64,000 nucleotides of DNA from an uncultured Chiayiivirga sp. (GCA_934525595.1 CAKSZJ010000011.1:1-64000), one strand, 5' to 3'; numbered from the stretch's first letter, positions 36,587-47,262 are shown. Notes: generated by a model not told the origin, from the letters alone. Numbers and translations: made by a program.

Positions 36587-38068
36587 CTACTCGTCGCGCG
36601 TCACCCGCAGCACCTCATCGGCGCTGGTGACGCCGGCGACGACCTTGTTCCAGCCGTCCTCCAGCATCGCGGGCGTGCTCTTGCGGGCATGGCGCAGCAG
36701 CTCGGATTCGGAGGCGCCTTCGTGGATCAGGCGGCGCATCGTTTCGTCGATGAGGATCAGTTCGTAGAGACCGGTGCGGCCTTTGTAGCCGGCATTGCGG
36801 CCCTGTGCTTCCGGACCGGGGCGATGGAAGCGCAGGGTCGGATCGAAGGGTTTGCCGAAGGCGGCGCACTCGGCTTCGGAAGGCACGTAGCTTTCGCGCG
36901 TGGTCGGGTCCAGTACGCGGACCAGGCGCTGCGCCAGCACGCCGAGCAGCGATGAAGAAAGCAGGAACGGCTCGATGCCCATGTCGTGCAGGCGGGTGAC
37001 CGCGCCGACGGCGCTGTTGGTGTGCAGCGTGGACAGCACCAGATGCCCGGTGAGGCTGGCCTGCACCGCGATTTCGGCAGTTTCCAGATCGCGGATTTCG
37101 CCCACCATCACCACGTCAGGATCCTGGCGCAGGATGGCGCGCAGGCCGCGCGCGAAGGTCATGTCCACGCGCGCATTCACTTGCGTCTGGCCGACGCCGT
37201 CGAGGTAGTACTCGATCGGGTCTTCGACGGTGAGGATGTTGCGGGTGGCGTCGTTCAAGCGTGTCAGCGCGGCGTACAGCGTGGTGGTCTTGCCCGAGCC
37301 GGTGGGGCCGGTGACCAGCAGGATGCCGTGCGGGCGATGGATGAGCTGATCGATGCGCTGTGTCGTGGTCGCATCCATGCCGAGCTGCGACAGATCAAGC
37401 CTTCCGGCCTGTTTGTCGAGCAGGCGCAGCACGACGCGTTCGCCGTGTCCGGCGGGAATGGTGGAAACACGCACGTCGACCGGGCGCCCGGCGATGCGCA
37501 GGCCGATGCGGCCGTCCTGCGGCAGGCGCTTTTCCGCGATGTCGAGCTTGGCCATGACCTTGATGCGGCTGACCACCGGCGCGGCCACGGCCTTTTTCGG
37601 CGCGAGCACTTCGCGCAGCACGCCGTCGACGCGGAAGCGCACCACCAGGCGGTTCTCGAAGGGTTCGATGTGGATGTCCGAGGCGTTCTCGCGCACCGCT
37701 TCGGTCAAGAGCGCGTTGATCAGCCGGATGATCGGCGCGTCGTCGTCGCTTTCGAGAAGGTCGGTGGGTTCGGGCAGGGCATCGGCGATCTGGTTGAGGT
37801 CGAGCGCGCCGTCCACGTCGGCGGCGGCGCTCAGGGCGTCGTCGGAGCCGCCCTCGTAAAGCGAGCGCAGGAGGCGTTCGTAGGCGTCGGTGTCGAGCCG
37901 TTCGAGCCGCAGCGGTCGGCGCGCGAGCCGGCGCAGTTCCGCCAGCACTTCGGGCCTGACGCCTGGGCGACAGGCCACGCGCGCGACGTCGGGCTCGAAC
38001 GCGACGACGGTGGCACCGTGGCGTCGGGCGAAACCGAAGCCGGGCCGCACGGGCGCGATGTCAGTCAC
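36587..38068 (-). CDS. gspE: Type II secretion ATPase GspE
   Basis: A 493-residue secretion ATPase powering pseudopilus assembly. An N1E-type domain is followed by the RecA-like core: Walker A GPTGSGKTTTLYAAL, Asp box ILTVEDPIEYYLDGV, Walker B region ILRQDPDVVMVGEIRD and His box TGHLVLSTLHTNSA. The family's usual two CxxC zinc pairs between the His box and GYKGRTGLYEL are absent: the region reads VLDPTTRESYVPSEAECAAFG with a single Cys. Start GTG 38068 overlaps the gspD stop by 8 bases. gspF and the pseudopilin genes are not adjacent. Confidence 0.94.
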   Translation of the reverse strand: MTDIAPVRPGFGFARRHGATVVAFEPDVARVACRPGVRPEVLAELRRLARRPLRLERLDTDAYERLLRSLYEGGSDDALSAAADVDGALDLNQIADALPEPTDLLESDDDAPIIRLINALLTEAVRENASDIHIEPFENRLVVRFRVDGVLREVLAPKKAVAAPVVSRIKVMAKLDIAEKRLPQDGRIGLRIAGRPVDVRVSTIPAGHGERVVLRLLDKQAGRLDLSQLGMDATTTQRIDQLIHRPHGILLVTGPTGSGKTTTLYAALTRLNDATRNILTVEDPIEYYLDGVGQTQVNARVDMTFARGLRAILRQDPDVVMVGEIRDLETAEIAVQASLTGHLVLSTLHTNSAVGAVTRLHDMGIEPFLLSSSLLGVLAQRLVRVLDPTTRESYVPSEAECAAFGKPFDPTLRFHRPGPEAQGRNAGYKGRTGLYELILIDETMRRLIHEGASESELLRHARKSTPAMLEDGWNKVVAGVTSADEVLRVTRDE

Positions 38069-40166
38069 GCGGCTGCGCCTCGTCCGGCAGCGCCGGGTCG
38101 AGCGGCGGCGGATGGCGGAACAGGTCGCCGGGGCGCGCGTCTTCCAGCGCCGGCAGGAGCGGCTGATTGTCGCCGCGGTAGCGCAGCTCCTTGTTCTCAC
38201 GCATGCGCAGCTGCTCGGCGCGCAGGAAGTTGTACTTCTCGCTGGAAACCGCGGCCTCGGTGATCGCATCGCGCAGGATGATCGGGCGCAGGAAGATCAT
38301 CAGGTTGCGCTTGCTGCGGGTGGCGGCGCGGCTCTTGAACAGGTGCCCGAGCACGGGAATGCGGCTGATGCCGGGCACGCCCTGCTTGCTCTCGCTGGTT
38401 TCCTCCTGCTTGAGGCCGCCGAGCACCAGCAGGCCGCCGTCGGGCACCAGCACGCTGGTGGAAAGCTCGCGCTTGTTGGTGACGAGGTCGACCGCGCCGG
38501 CCACGGTGCTGGCCAGGGCCGAGACTTCCTGCTTGATCTCCAGCCGCACCGCGTCGCCCTCGTTGATGTGCGGGGTGACGGTGAGGATCAGGCCCACGTC
38601 CTTGCGCTCCACCGTCTGGAAGGGGTTGGTCGGCTGGTTGCCGGCGGTGCCGGTATTGGTGTACTGGCCGGTGAGGAAGGGGACTTCCTGCACCACCTTG
38701 AACTGCGCCTCGGTGTTGTCGAGGGTGACCACGGACGGGTTGGACAAAACATTGGCGCGGCCGTCGCCGCGCAGCGCCTTCACCAGCGCGCCGACCTGGA
38801 ACAGCGTCATGGTGCCGCCCTTGCCGTCGGGGATCTCCACCCGGCCGCCGACCCAGCCCATGTTGAGGCCACCACTACCGCTCAATGCACTGATCGGATT
38901 GGCCATCGCACCGAGAATGCCGACAGCTCCGCCGGCACCGGGGAAGTTGGTGCCGCCGATGTAACCACGCTCGCCGTCGAAATTGGTGCTCTGCCACTGC
39001 ACGCCGAGCTCGTCGGCGAGCTCGTCGGTGACTTCCGCGATCACCGCTTCCACCATCACCTGGGCGCGGCGCACGTCGAGCTGGCGGATCACCGCGGCCA
39101 GGTCGCGGAACACGGCCGGCGCGGCGGTGATGATGAGGGCGTTGGTTTCGCCGTGGGCCTGGATGGTGGCGGCCTTGCCCTTGTCGCCCTCGCCGGTCTG
39201 GCGGGTCAGGGTGCCGGCCACGCTCTCGAGGATCACCGCGATGTCCTCGGCGCGGGCGTAGTTGAGGTACACGACCTGGGTGTTCTCGCCGCCGTCCAGC
39301 GGCGTGTCCAGGTGCGCGATCAGGCTGCGCAGGCGCAGCCGGCCGGCGCGGTCGCCGGAAAGCAGGAGGGAGTTGGTGCGCTCGTCGGCAATGAGCCTGG
39401 CTCCCGTCGCCGCGCCCGGCGCGGCGGCACCGCCTTCCAGTGCGGTCAGGGTGCGCCCGACCTCGGCGGCGCTGGCGTGGCGCAGCGGGATCACTTCGAC
39501 CTCGGCATCCGAGGCGGTGTCCATGCGCGCGATCAGCTCCATCAGCCGCGCCACGTTGCCGGCGCGGTCGCTGATCAGGATCGAGTTGCTGGACGGGTTG
39601 GCGGTGAAGGTGGCCTGCTGCGGCGCGAGCGGGCGCAGCAGCTTGACCACGTCATCGGCTGCGACGTGCTTGAGCGCGATCAGGCGGGTGACCAGCGCGT
39701 CCGGCCCGCCGCCGCCGTTGCCCACGCTGCCGTCCTGCGCGGCCACCGCGTCGGGCACGATCTTGATCATGCTGCCGGCCGACACCGCGGCGAAGCCGTG
39801 CACGCGCAGCACCGAGAGGAAGGTCTCGTAGATTTCCGCCGGCGTCTGCGGCTTGGACGAAATCACCGTGACCCGGCCTTCCACGCGCGGATCGACGATG
39901 AAGCTCTTGCCGGTGATCTCGCTCACCGTCTGCACCAGCACCGCGATGTCGGCGGCCTTGAGGTTGAGGGTGTGGCGGCCGTCGGCCGATGCGGCAACCG
40001 GGGTGCTGGCGCTGCTGCCATCGGCGGGAACCACGCCCGGCGGGGTCTGGGCACCCAGCGGCAGCGCCGCGAGCAGCAGGGCGTGGAAGGCGAGCGCGCG
40101 GACGGGGCGGGATCGGAGCATGAGAAGGCGTTTCCGTGGCATGGATTCGGCGGAGAGGGGTTTCAT
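38061..40166 (-). CDS. gspD: Type II secretion outer-membrane secretin GspD
   Basis: A 701-residue secretin forming the outer-membrane exit pore. An N-terminal signal region (LAFHALLLAALPLGAQ) precedes N0 (HTLNLKAADIAVLVQTVSEI), then N1-N3 modules (LKHVAADDVVKLLRPLAP, IPLRHASAAEVGRTLTALEG, YLNYARAEDIAVILESVAG). The secretin C domain carries VEAVIAEVTDELADELGVQW and the diagnostic VPDGGLLVLGGLKQEE and GHLFKSRAATRSKRNLMIFL. A C-terminal S-domain-like tail follows. The gene starts exactly where gspC stops. An internal ATG (residue 9) could be the true start. Confidence 0.95.
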   Translation of the reverse strand: MKPLSAESMPRKRLLMLRSRPVRALAFHALLLAALPLGAQTPPGVVPADGSSASTPVAASADGRHTLNLKAADIAVLVQTVSEITGKSFIVDPRVEGRVTVISSKPQTPAEIYETFLSVLRVHGFAAVSAGSMIKIVPDAVAAQDGSVGNGGGGPDALVTRLIALKHVAADDVVKLLRPLAPQQATFTANPSSNSILISDRAGNVARLMELIARMDTASDAEVEVIPLRHASAAEVGRTLTALEGGAAAPGAATGARLIADERTNSLLLSGDRAGRLRLRSLIAHLDTPLDGGENTQVVYLNYARAEDIAVILESVAGTLTRQTGEGDKGKAATIQAHGETNALIITAAPAVFRDLAAVIRQLDVRRAQVMVEAVIAEVTDELADELGVQWQSTNFDGERGYIGGTNFPGAGGAVGILGAMANPISALSGSGGLNMGWVGGRVEIPDGKGGTMTLFQVGALVKALRGDGRANVLSNPSVVTLDNTEAQFKVVQEVPFLTGQYTNTGTAGNQPTNPFQTVERKDVGLILTVTPHINEGDAVRLEIKQEVSALASTVAGAVDLVTNKRELSTSVLVPDGGLLVLGGLKQEETSESKQGVPGISRIPVLGHLFKSRAATRSKRNLMIFLRPIILRDAITEAAVSSEKYNFLRAEQLRMRENKELRYRGDNQPLLPALEDARPGDLFRHPPPLDPALPDEAQPRD

Positions 40167-41108
40167 TCAAAGCCCGAGCTGGAGTCGGACGGGTTTGCCG
40201 TCGCGTTCGACTTCGATCTGCACCGAGCGCGCGTCGCGCAGCGCCGAGAGCAGCTCCATCTGGCGCGCCGGTCCGTCGAGCGGGATGCCGTTGACCGCGG
40301 TGACCACGTCGGTGGGGCGCAGGCCGGCGCGCGAAAGCAGGTCCGAGTCGCGCCCGACGCCCAGGCGCACGCCCTGCATGCGGCCGTTGGCGAAGACCGG
40401 AAACACCTGCACCTGCTTGGCCAGCTCCTGCACGTTGGGCAGGTTGGCGGCGCGGTAGGTTTCCATGTCCGGCATGCCCGGCGCGATGACGGGAGCAAAG
40501 GCACCGGGCGCGAGCGGCGGGTTCGCGGTGCCGGGCAGGCGCGTGCGCGCGGCGGTGCCACCGGAGGAGACCGCCGGGCTGAGCGAGTCGTCGGTGATGC
40601 GCAGGCTGAGGGTCTCGCTGACGCCGCCGCGCGACAGCACGATCTGTCCGGCGAGGATCTGCTCAAGACGCGCATCGCCCGGCAGCGCGTCGCCCACCCG
40701 GTAGGCGCGATCGACGCCCTGTTCGTCGGCGATGATGGCGATGCCGCCGTCCGGACGGTTCTCGTTGAAGGTGCCGCGCAGCACCAGCTTGAGCGCGGTT
40801 TCCTGCAGCTGGGCTTGGGCGGCGATGGCGCGGTTCATGTCGGCCTGGGCATCACCGAACAGGTGCCACTTCGCCACCTCGCCCCGGGCCGCCGTGGTTG
40901 CGGCGGCGGCCGGGACGTCGACCGGGGACGCCGGCGGCGGCTCGACGCCGGCCAGCAGCAGCCACAGCAGCGCCACCGCCTGCCAGACGCACAGCGCCAG
41001 CGCCGCCGCGAGCGCCAGCCGCGCCGGCCAGGGCGAGCTGTGCAGGGAACGGGGCAGGGTCAGCGCGTCAAGCACGGCAAGGGATCGCGTCGGGGGAAGC
41101 CGACGCAC
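40167..41108 (-). CDS. gspC: Type II secretion inner-membrane protein GspC
   Basis: A 313-residue bitopic protein. One membrane helix (about 33-53) is followed by a proline-rich linker and the homology region (WHLFGDAQADMN, then LKLVLRGTFNENRPDGGIAII and YRVGDAL) that contacts GspD. A C-terminal PDZ domain follows (GVRLGVGRDSDLLSRAGLRPTD, VVTAVNGIPLD). It recruits substrates and links the inner-membrane platform to the secretin. The start is uncertain: GTG 41108 is the longest choice, and GTG 41075 would also work. First gene of a gspC-D-E operon. Confidence 0.88.
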   Translation of the reverse strand: MRRLPPTRSLAVLDALTLPRSLHSSPWPARLALAAALALCVWQAVALLWLLLAGVEPPPASPVDVPAAAATTAARGEVAKWHLFGDAQADMNRAIAAQAQLQETALKLVLRGTFNENRPDGGIAIIADEQGVDRAYRVGDALPGDARLEQILAGQIVLSRGGVSETLSLRITDDSLSPAVSSGGTAARTRLPGTANPPLAPGAFAPVIAPGMPDMETYRAANLPNVQELAKQVQVFPVFANGRMQGVRLGVGRDSDLLSRAGLRPTDVVTAVNGIPLDGPARQMELLSALRDARSVQIEVERDGKPVRLQLGL

Positions 41109-41172
41109 TGTAGCAAACCGTCGCGCCGGAAGCGCGCGGCGCGCGCGCTCCGGGCAGGGCGTCGCGCGCGTT

Positions 41173-42939
41173 TCAGTGGCGTGCGGGCGGGCGGTTGAAG
41201 AAGCGCGTCACGCGCTTCTTGAGGCGCGCCAGCAGGGATTCTGGCGAGCCGTCCGCCGGCGTGGCCGGAGCCGGCTGCTTGTCCGCAGGGGCGACGCGGT
41301 CGCCGTGCAGCAGCCGCGCCTCGACCCGCTCGCGCGCCTCGCGCTGGCGGCGGCCGCCGCGGCGACGGCGCTTTTTCGCCTCGGTGGCCTCGGTCGGTGC
41401 GGCCTGCTCGCCGGCACGGATCGATCCGGGTTCCGGTGCCGCGGCACCGTTGCCCTGCGCCTGTGCCTGTGCCTGTGCTGGAGCCGACGCCTCGTCCTCA
41501 CGCGGGCGCGGAGGGCGCGAGCGCGAGCGGCTGCCCTCCGCGCGCGGCGGACGTTCGCCGCGTTCGCCACCCGGTCGCGGGCCGGATCCGGCGCCGCGTT
41601 CGCGGCGCTGGCGCGAGCCGGAGCCCGATCCGCCCGGACGCGCGCCGGCCTTTTCCGCGGCCTTCTGCTCGCGCACCTCGCGGAAGATTTCGCCGATGCT
41701 GTCTTCATCGCCTTCATCCGCGTCTTCCGACGCGACAGACGGTGCGCGCGCGGGGCGCGGCAGGGCGGTCATCAGCTCCGGGGTCACCTGGCCTACCGGG
41801 ATCTTCTGCTCGATGAAGGCCTCGATGTCCGGCAGGCCCATCGCGTACATCTCGCAGGCGAAGCTGATCGCATCGCCTTCCTCGCCCAGGCGCGCGGTGC
41901 GGCCGATGCGGTGCACGTAGTCCTCGGCGTCGAACGGCAGGTCGTAGTTGTAGACGTACTTGACCCCGTCGATATGCAGGCCGCGCGCGGCCACGTCGGT
42001 GGCCACCAGGATTTCGAGCTGGCCGGCCTGGAAGCGGCGCAGCAGGCTCTCGCGCTTCTTCTGCGGCACGTCGCCCGAGAGCACGCCGACCCGGTAGCCG
42101 GCCTTTTCCAGCGCCCGCGCCACGCGCTCGACGAACACCTTGGTGTTGACGAAGACCATGGTGCGCGCACCTTCGCTGCGCGAGAGCAGGCCCAGCAGCA
42201 GCGGCAGCTTTTCCTCGTTGGCCGGGAAGTAGACGGTCTGGCGCACCCGCGCGGCGGTGATCGATTCGGTTTCCACCACCAGCTTTTCCGGCTCGTTCAT
42301 GTGCTCGTAGGCCAGCTCCAGCACGCGATGGCTCAAGGTGGCCGAGAACAGCAGGGTCTGGCGCGTGGTGCGCGCCGGCATGCGCCGCAGCAGGAAGCGG
42401 ATGTCCTTGATGAAGCCGAGGTCGAACATGCGGTCGGCCTCGTCCAGCACGCAGATTTCGCAGGCGTGCAGCGACACGACCTTGTGCTGGCGCACGTAGT
42501 CGATCAGGCGGCCGGGCGTGGCGATGATGACGTCGGCACCTTCCTGCAGGGTGGCGCGCTGCTTGTCGTAATCCACGCCGCCGTAGATCAGCGCAAAGCG
42601 CAGCCCCAGGTCGGAGCCGAACTTGAGCGCGTCCTTGTGGATCTGGATGGCCAGCTCGCGCGTGGGCGCCAGGATCAGGGCGCGCGGATCCTCGGGCTTG
42701 CGCTCGGCCAGTGCGGGACGGGTCAGCAGGCGATTCACCACGGCGACCAGGAAGGCCAGGGTCTTGCCGGTGCCGGTCTGGGCCTGCCCGGCCACGTCGC
42801 GCCCGGCCAGCGCCACGGGCAGGGTCATGGCCTGGATCGGCGTGCAGCGGGTGAAGCCGGCGTTGTCCAGGCCGGCCAGCACGTCGGGTGCCAGCGGCAG
42901 GCTGGAGAAGGGGATGTCGGTCAGCGGGTTGTCGCTCAT
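41173..42939 (-). CDS. rhlB: DEAD-box ATP-dependent RNA helicase RhlB-like
   Basis: A 588-residue helicase. The Q motif precedes Walker A AQTGTGKT (53-60). Ia PTRELA, DEAD motif [16 protein letters not shown] motif LLFSATLS and [15 protein letters not shown] are all intact. The C-terminal 170 residues are an Arg/Gly/Pro/Ala-rich disordered tail probably binding RNA or partners, ending [12 protein letters not shown]. Start ATG 42939 is chosen; upstream frame residues are not conserved. Location next to trxA and rho, as in E. coli and xanthomonads, supports RhlB, the degradosome helicase. Confidence 0.92.
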   Translation of the reverse strand: MSDNPLTDIPFSSLPLAPDVLAGLDNAGFTRCTPIQAMTLPVALAGRDVAGQAQTGTGKTLAFLVAVVNRLLTRPALAERKPEDPRALILAPTRELAIQIHKDALKFGSDLGLRFALIYGGVDYDKQRATLQEGADVIIATPGRLIDYVRQHKVVSLHACEICVLDEADRMFDLGFIKDIRFLLRRMPARTTRQTLLFSATLSHRVLELAYEHMNEPEKLVVETESITAARVRQTVYFPANEEKLPLLLGLLSRSEGARTMVFVNTKVFVERVARALEKAGYRVGVLSGDVPQKKRESLLRRFQAGQLEILVATDVAARGLHIDGVKYVYNYDLPFDAEDYVHRIGRTARLGEEGDAISFACEMYAMGLPDIEAFIEQKIPVGQVTPELMTALPRPARAPSVASEDADEGDEDSIGEIFREVREQKAAEKAGARPGGSGSGSRQRRERGAGSGPRPGGERGERPPRAEGSRSRSRPPRPREDEASAPAQAQAQAQGNGAAAPEPGSIRAGEQAAPTEATEAKKRRRRGGRRQREARERVEARLLHGDRVAPADKQPAPATPADGSPESLLARLKKRVTRFFNRPPARH

Positions 42940-43241
42940 GGGATTCCGGAAGTGGGGCGGCACGGCCGCCGGGTGGAATGACGCCGCCGCGGTCGAACGA
43001 CGCGGCCTGCGCGAGGGGATCGGGTTGCGGGACGAGGAGGCCGCCGCGCGCAACGGAAGGCGTCGGCACGGCTCGTCACGCGCCTGTCGCCGGTGGTGTT
43101 GCGCGCTCCGCGGGCTTGCCGCCAAACTGCGTTGGCCGCAGCGGTCCGGCTTCGCCTGAAGCCTTGAAACGGCGGCAAAGACCCCCCAAGTGTAGCGGAT
43201 CAGGCGGCCTCCGGCGCGCCGAGGTCCCGCAGGAGCGATAG
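42940..43241. other. Divergent promoter region between rhlB and trxA
   Basis: A 302-bp gap holding the divergent promoters. No gene is supported. AGGAG at 43231-43235 is the trxA ribosome binding site. The rhlB frame stays open upstream but only as GC-rich shadow sequence. No clear operator was identified. Confidence 0.5.
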
Positions 43242-43568
43242 ATGAGCGACAACGTGATCCACGTCGGCGATGCCGATTTCGAAGCGCAGGTGCTTCAGTC
43301 CGAGCAGCCGGTGCTGGTCGATTTCTGGGCCGAATGGTGCGGCCCGTGCCGGATGATCGGCCCGCTCGTTGACGAAATGGCCAAGACCTACGCCGGCCGC
43401 CTCAAGGTGGTGAAGGTCAACGTCGACCACAGCCACAAGACCGCCGCCAACTATCAGGTGCGCGGCATTCCGATGCTGCTGATGTTCAAGAACGGCAAGG
43501 TGGAGGCCACGCAGGTCGGCGCCGTGGGCAAGGCCCAGCTCACCCAGTTCGTCGACAGCGTTGTTTGA
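43242..43568 (+). CDS. trxA: Thioredoxin 1
   Basis: A 108-residue thioredoxin, the cytoplasmic disulfide reductant recycled by thioredoxin reductase. The active site WCGPC has Cys33 and Cys36, with the buried Asp in [10 protein letters not shown] and cis-Pro in [12 protein letters not shown]. Length matches E. coli TrxA. AGGAG lies 6 bases before the ATG. It lies between rhlB and rho, the conserved gammaproteobacterial order. Confidence 0.97.
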   Translation: MSDNVIHVGDADFEAQVLQSEQPVLVDFWAEWCGPCRMIGPLVDEMAKTYAGRLKVVKVNVDHSHKTAANYQVRGIPMLLMFKNGKVEATQVGAVGKAQLTQFVDSVV

Positions 43569-43576
43569 GACTCCCG

Positions 43577-43604
43577 CCGTGGCCGGCGGCCCGGCCGGCC
43601 ACGG
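43577..43604 (+). terminator. Hairpin between trxA and rho
   Basis: An 11-bp perfect stem (CCGTGGCCGGC at 43577-43587, complement at 43594-43604) lies 8 bp after the trxA stop. No T-run follows, so it may attenuate rather than fully stop transcription into rho. Confidence 0.5.
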
Positions 43605-43752
43605 CCGATGAACGTTCCCGCGCGCCACGGCTTTACCTTGTGGCCCGCGCGGTGTAACGTGCGTTCCATCTGCTGGTGCGATTCCGCGCCGCTCGCGTTC
43701 TGATTCCGTCCCCATCCCTGGACCCACTCGCACCTTCAGCGAGACACTTCCC

Positions 43753-45351
43753 GTGCAAGAAAACGACAACGACACCCCGGTCGCCGTGGCGACCGCTCCG
43801 GTGCACGCCGAGCGTGCCCAACCCCATCCCGCGCCCACCGATGCGAGCGCTGCGGCGCCTGCTGCCGAAGGCGGCGATGCCGCCGCGGCCGAAGGCGGTG
43901 CGCAGGGCGACGCCGGCAACCGGTCCGGCAACCGCAATCGCCACCGCGACCGTCGCGACCGCCGCCGCGGACGCAACGAGCGTGGCGAGCGCGACACCCG
44001 CGCCGCGCGCGACCTGCCAGATGACGAAGGCGAGGATGCGCTCCCCGAACCGCAGCGCGCGCCGCTCGCGCTGCCGCCGGACTTTCCGACCTACAGCCTG
44101 GCCGACCTCAAGCGCATGCCGGCGCACAAGCTGCTCGACATTGCCGACCAGCTCGGCATCGGCGAGAGCGTGGCGCGCCTGCGCAAGCAGGACGTCACCT
44201 TCGCCCTGCTCAAGATGCTTACCCGGCACGGCGACGGCGTGGCCGCCGACGGCGTCCTGGAGATCCTGCCCGACGGCTTCGGCTTCCTGCGTTCGGCCGA
44301 TGCCAGCTATCTGGCCGGTCCGGACGACACCTACATCTCGCCCAGCCAGATCCGCCGCTTCAACCTGCGCACCGGCGACTTCCTCACCGGCCGCATCCGC
44401 TATCCGAAGGATGGCGAGCGCTACTTCGCGCTGGCCAAGGTGGACACCATCAACGGCGAGCCGCCGGAGGCCTCGAAGAACAAGGTGCTGTTCGAGAACC
44501 TCACGCCGCTGTTCCCGCGCGAGCGCTTCCACCTGGAGCGCGGCAACGGCTCGTCCGAGGACATCACCGGACGCATCCTGGATCTCGTCGCCCCGGTCGG
44601 GCGCGGCCAGCGCGGCCTCATCGTCTCCCAGCCCAAGGCCGGCAAGACGATGCTGATGCAGAACGTGGCGCAGGCCATCATGCACAACCACCCGGACGTG
44701 CACCTGATCGTGCTCCTGATCGACGAGCGCCCGGAAGAAGTCACCGAAATGCAGCGCAGCGTGCGCGGCGAAGTGGTCAGCTCCACCTTCGACGAGCCCG
44801 CCGCGCGCCACGTGCAGGTGGCCGAAATGGTGATCGAGCGGGCCAAGCGCCTGGTCGAGCACAAGAAGGACGTGGTCATCCTGCTAGACTCCATCACCCG
44901 CCTGGCGCGCGCCTACAACACCGTGGTGCCGTCCAGCGGCAAGGTGCTGACCGGCGGCGTCGACGCCAACGCGCTGCAGCGCCCCAAGCGCTTCTTCGGC
45001 GCGGCGCGCAAGGCCGAGGAAGGCGGCTCGCTGACCATCCTGGCCACCGCGCTGATCGAGACCGGCTCGAAGATGGACGAGGTGATCTACGAGGAGTTCA
45101 AGGGCACCGGCAACATGGAAGTGCACCTGTCCCGCCGGATTGCCGAGAAGCGCGTCTACCCGGCCATCCACATCAATGCGTCCGGCACCCGTCGCGAAGA
45201 GCTGCTGATCGAGCCGGATTACCTGCAAAAGATCTGGATCCTGCGCAAGCTGCTGCACCCGATGGATGAACTGGCCGCGATGGAATTCCTGCTCGACAAA
45301 ATGAAGAACACCAAGACCAACGAGGAATTCTTCAACTTCATGAAGCGCTGA
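43753..45351 (+). CDS. rho: Transcription termination factor Rho
   Basis: A 532-residue hexameric RNA helicase ending transcription. The N-terminal RNA-binding domain starts near residue 113 ([20 protein letters not shown]) and includes the RNP-like GFGFLRS. ATPase motifs are Walker [13 protein letters not shown] and Walker [18 protein letters not shown], with the Q-loop/R-loop region [20 protein letters not shown]. coli Rho has 419 residues. The extra roughly 110 residues at the N-terminus are low-complexity Ala/Glu/Gly followed by an Arg/Asn-rich stretch, probably disordered. GTG 43753 is the longest sensible start, and the extension's exact beginning is uncertain. Confidence 0.95.
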   Translation: MQENDNDTPVAVATAPVHAERAQPHPAPTDASAAAPAAEGGDAAAAEGGAQGDAGNRSGNRNRHRDRRDRRRGRNERGERDTRAARDLPDDEGEDALPEPQRAPLALPPDFPTYSLADLKRMPAHKLLDIADQLGIGESVARLRKQDVTFALLKMLTRHGDGVAADGVLEILPDGFGFLRSADASYLAGPDDTYISPSQIRRFNLRTGDFLTGRIRYPKDGERYFALAKVDTINGEPPEASKNKVLFENLTPLFPRERFHLERGNGSSEDITGRILDLVAPVGRGQRGLIVSQPKAGKTMLMQNVAQAIMHNHPDVHLIVLLIDERPEEVTEMQRSVRGEVVSSTFDEPAARHVQVAEMVIERAKRLVEHKKDVVILLDSITRLARAYNTVVPSSGKVLTGGVDANALQRPKRFFGAARKAEEGGSLTILATALIETGSKMDEVIYEEFKGTGNMEVHLSRRIAEKRVYPAIHINASGTRREELLIEPDYLQKIWILRKLLHPMDELAAMEFLLDKMKNTKTNEEFFNFMKR

Positions 45352-45363
45352 TGCGCGTCCGGG

Positions 45364-45387
45364 AACGGCTGCCGCTGCAGCCGTTTT
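45364..45387 (+). terminator. Rho-independent terminator after rho
   Basis: AACGGCTGC (45364-45372) pairs perfectly with GCAGCCGTT (45377-45385) across CGCT, and the stem runs into TTTT (45384-45387). It lies 12 bp after the rho stop. Confidence 0.78.
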
Positions 45388-45480
45388 CCGCGCCTGGGCA
45401 AGGTGTCGCGACGCGAGCCGCGTCCAGGCGAAAATCGCCCGCTCCGGCGCTCGCCGGCTTACCGTTCCAGAGAGATTCCG

Positions 45481-45996
45481 ATGCCCCAGCCTTCCTCGCT
45501 TGATCGCGACCAGCTCCTCGCCTGCGGCCGCGGCGAAATGTTCGGCCCCGGCAACGCGCGCCTGCCGCTGCCGCCGATGCTGATGTTCGACCGCATCACC
45601 CACATCTCCACCGAGGGCGGGCAATACGGCAAGGGCGTGATCGAAGCTGAGCTGGACATCCATCCGGACCTCTGGTTCTTCGGTTGCCACTTCGAGGGCG
45701 ATCCGGTGATGCCCGGCTGCCTCGGGGTCGACGCCATGTGGCAGCTCGCCGGGTTCTTCCTGCCCTGGCTGGGCGAGCCGGGCCTGGGCCGTGCGCTGGG
45801 CGTGGGCGAGGTCAAGTTCACCGGCCAGGTGCTTCCCACCGCGAAGAAGGTCCGCTATGTCATCGACATCAGCCGGGTGATCCGCAGCCGCCTCAAGCTG
45901 GTGGTTGCCGAAGGGCGCACCTTCGTGGACGATCGCCTGATCTATACCGCCAAGGACCTGCGGGTCGGCCTGTTCCAGTCAACGGAGAGCTTCTGA
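45481..45996 (+). CDS. fabA: 3-hydroxydecanoyl-ACP dehydratase/isomerase
   Basis: A 171-residue hotdog-fold enzyme that dehydrates 3-hydroxydecanoyl-ACP and isomerises trans-2 to cis-3-decenoyl-ACP, the branch point to unsaturated fatty acids. Catalytic His70 ([15 protein letters not shown]) and Asp84 (LGVDAMWQL) fall at the same positions as in E. coli FabA. ATG 45481 is chosen; a longer frame to 45403 is not conserved. The stop shares one base with the fabB start (TGATG), so the pair is coupled. Confidence 0.97.
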   Translation: MPQPSSLDRDQLLACGRGEMFGPGNARLPLPPMLMFDRITHISTEGGQYGKGVIEAELDIHPDLWFFGCHFEGDPVMPGCLGVDAMWQLAGFFLPWLGEPGLGRALGVGEVKFTGQVLPTAKKVRYVIDISRVIRSRLKLVVAEGRTFVDDRLIYTAKDLRVGLFQSTESF

Positions 45997-47207
45997 TGCG
46001 TCGCGTCGTGGTTACCGGCATGGGCCTGGTGTCCTGCCTCGGCAATGCTGCCAACAACGTTTCGCGCGCCCTGCGCGAGGGCATCAGTGGCATCCGCCAT
46101 GTTCCCGAATATGCCGAGCTGGGCCTGCGCAGCCAGGTGGCCGGGCAGCCGGTGATCGATCTGGTGGCCGAGATCGACCGCAAGCTCAAGCGCTTCATGG
46201 GCGATGCGGCGTCCTATGCCTACGTCTCCATGCGCGATGCCATCGCCGACGCCGGTCTCACCCTCGATCGCATCCGCCATCCGCGCATCGGCCTGATCGC
46301 AGGCTCCGGCGGCGGTTCTCCGCAGTGGCAGATCGAGACCGCCGACATCCTGCGCGACAAGGGCGTGCGGCGCATCGGCCCCTACATGGTGCCGCGCACG
46401 ATGTGCTCCACCGTTTCGGCCTCGCTTGCCACCGCCTTCGGCATCCTGGGCCTGAGCTACTCCATCGCCGCCGCCTGCGCCACCTCGGCGCACTGCATCG
46501 GCGCCGGCGCCGACCTCATCCGCCATGGCGTGCAGGACATCGTGTTCGCCGGCGGTGCCGAAGAGCTGCACTGGGGCATGACCTCGCAGTTCGACGCCAT
46601 GGGCGCGCTGTCTGCGGCGCGCAACGATGCGCCGGAAACCGCTTCGCGCCCCTACGACGCGGCGCGTGACGGCTTCGTCATCGCCGGCGGCGGCGGCATG
46701 CTGGTGCTGGAAGACTTCGAACATGCAAAGGCGCGCGGCGCGCGCATCCACGCCGAGCTGGTGGGCTACGGCGTCACTTCCGACGGCGCCGACATGGTGG
46801 CGCCCTCCGGTGAAGGTGCGGTGCGCTGCATGCAGGCGGCGCTGGCCCAGGCGCAGCTGCCGATCGACTACCTCAACACCCACGGCACCTCCACGCCGCT
46901 GGGCGATCTGGTGGAACTGGCTGCCGTGCGCAGCGCCTTCGGCAGCGCTGGCGTGCCGCCGCTTTCCTCCACCAAGGCCCTCAGCGGCCACTCGCTGGGT
47001 GCCGCCAGCGTGCACGAGGCGATCTACAGCCTGATCATGCTCAACGAGGGCTTCATGGCCGGCTCGGCCAACATCGACGAGCTCGACGAAGGCGCGCGCG
47101 ACGTGCCGATCCTGCGCGAAACCCGCGATGCCCGCCTCAACGCCGTCATGTCCAACAGCTTCGGCTTCGGCGGCACCAACGCCAGCCTGGTGTTCGCCCG
47201 GGTGTAA
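45996..47207 (+). CDS. fabB: 3-oxoacyl-ACP synthase I
   Basis: A 403-residue condensing enzyme elongating unsaturated acyl-ACPs made by FabA. The Cys-His-His triad is complete: Cys161 in [14 protein letters not shown], His296 in [13 protein letters not shown] and His332 in [12 protein letters not shown]. The C-terminal [15 protein letters not shown] block is intact. The start overlaps the fabA stop. A strong hairpin follows the stop. Confidence 0.97.
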   Translation: MRRVVVTGMGLVSCLGNAANNVSRALREGISGIRHVPEYAELGLRSQVAGQPVIDLVAEIDRKLKRFMGDAASYAYVSMRDAIADAGLTLDRIRHPRIGLIAGSGGGSPQWQIETADILRDKGVRRIGPYMVPRTMCSTVSASLATAFGILGLSYSIAAACATSAHCIGAGADLIRHGVQDIVFAGGAEELHWGMTSQFDAMGALSAARNDAPETASRPYDAARDGFVIAGGGGMLVLEDFEHAKARGARIHAELVGYGVTSDGADMVAPSGEGAVRCMQAALAQAQLPIDYLNTHGTSTPLGDLVELAAVRSAFGSAGVPPLSSTKALSGHSLGAASVHEAIYSLIMLNEGFMAGSANIDELDEGARDVPILRETRDARLNAVMSNSFGFGGTNASLVFARV

Positions 47208-47262
47208 GAGCCCGCCTGCGCGCGGACGCTTGCGCGCACTGGCCCGGCGCGTGGTTCCACGG

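Noticed and set aside
37890..41198. 1102-codon plus-strand frame opposite gspE-gspD-gspC
   Set aside because: Repetitive Gly/Ala/His/Arg composition and no signals; the minus-strand gsp genes account for the sequence.
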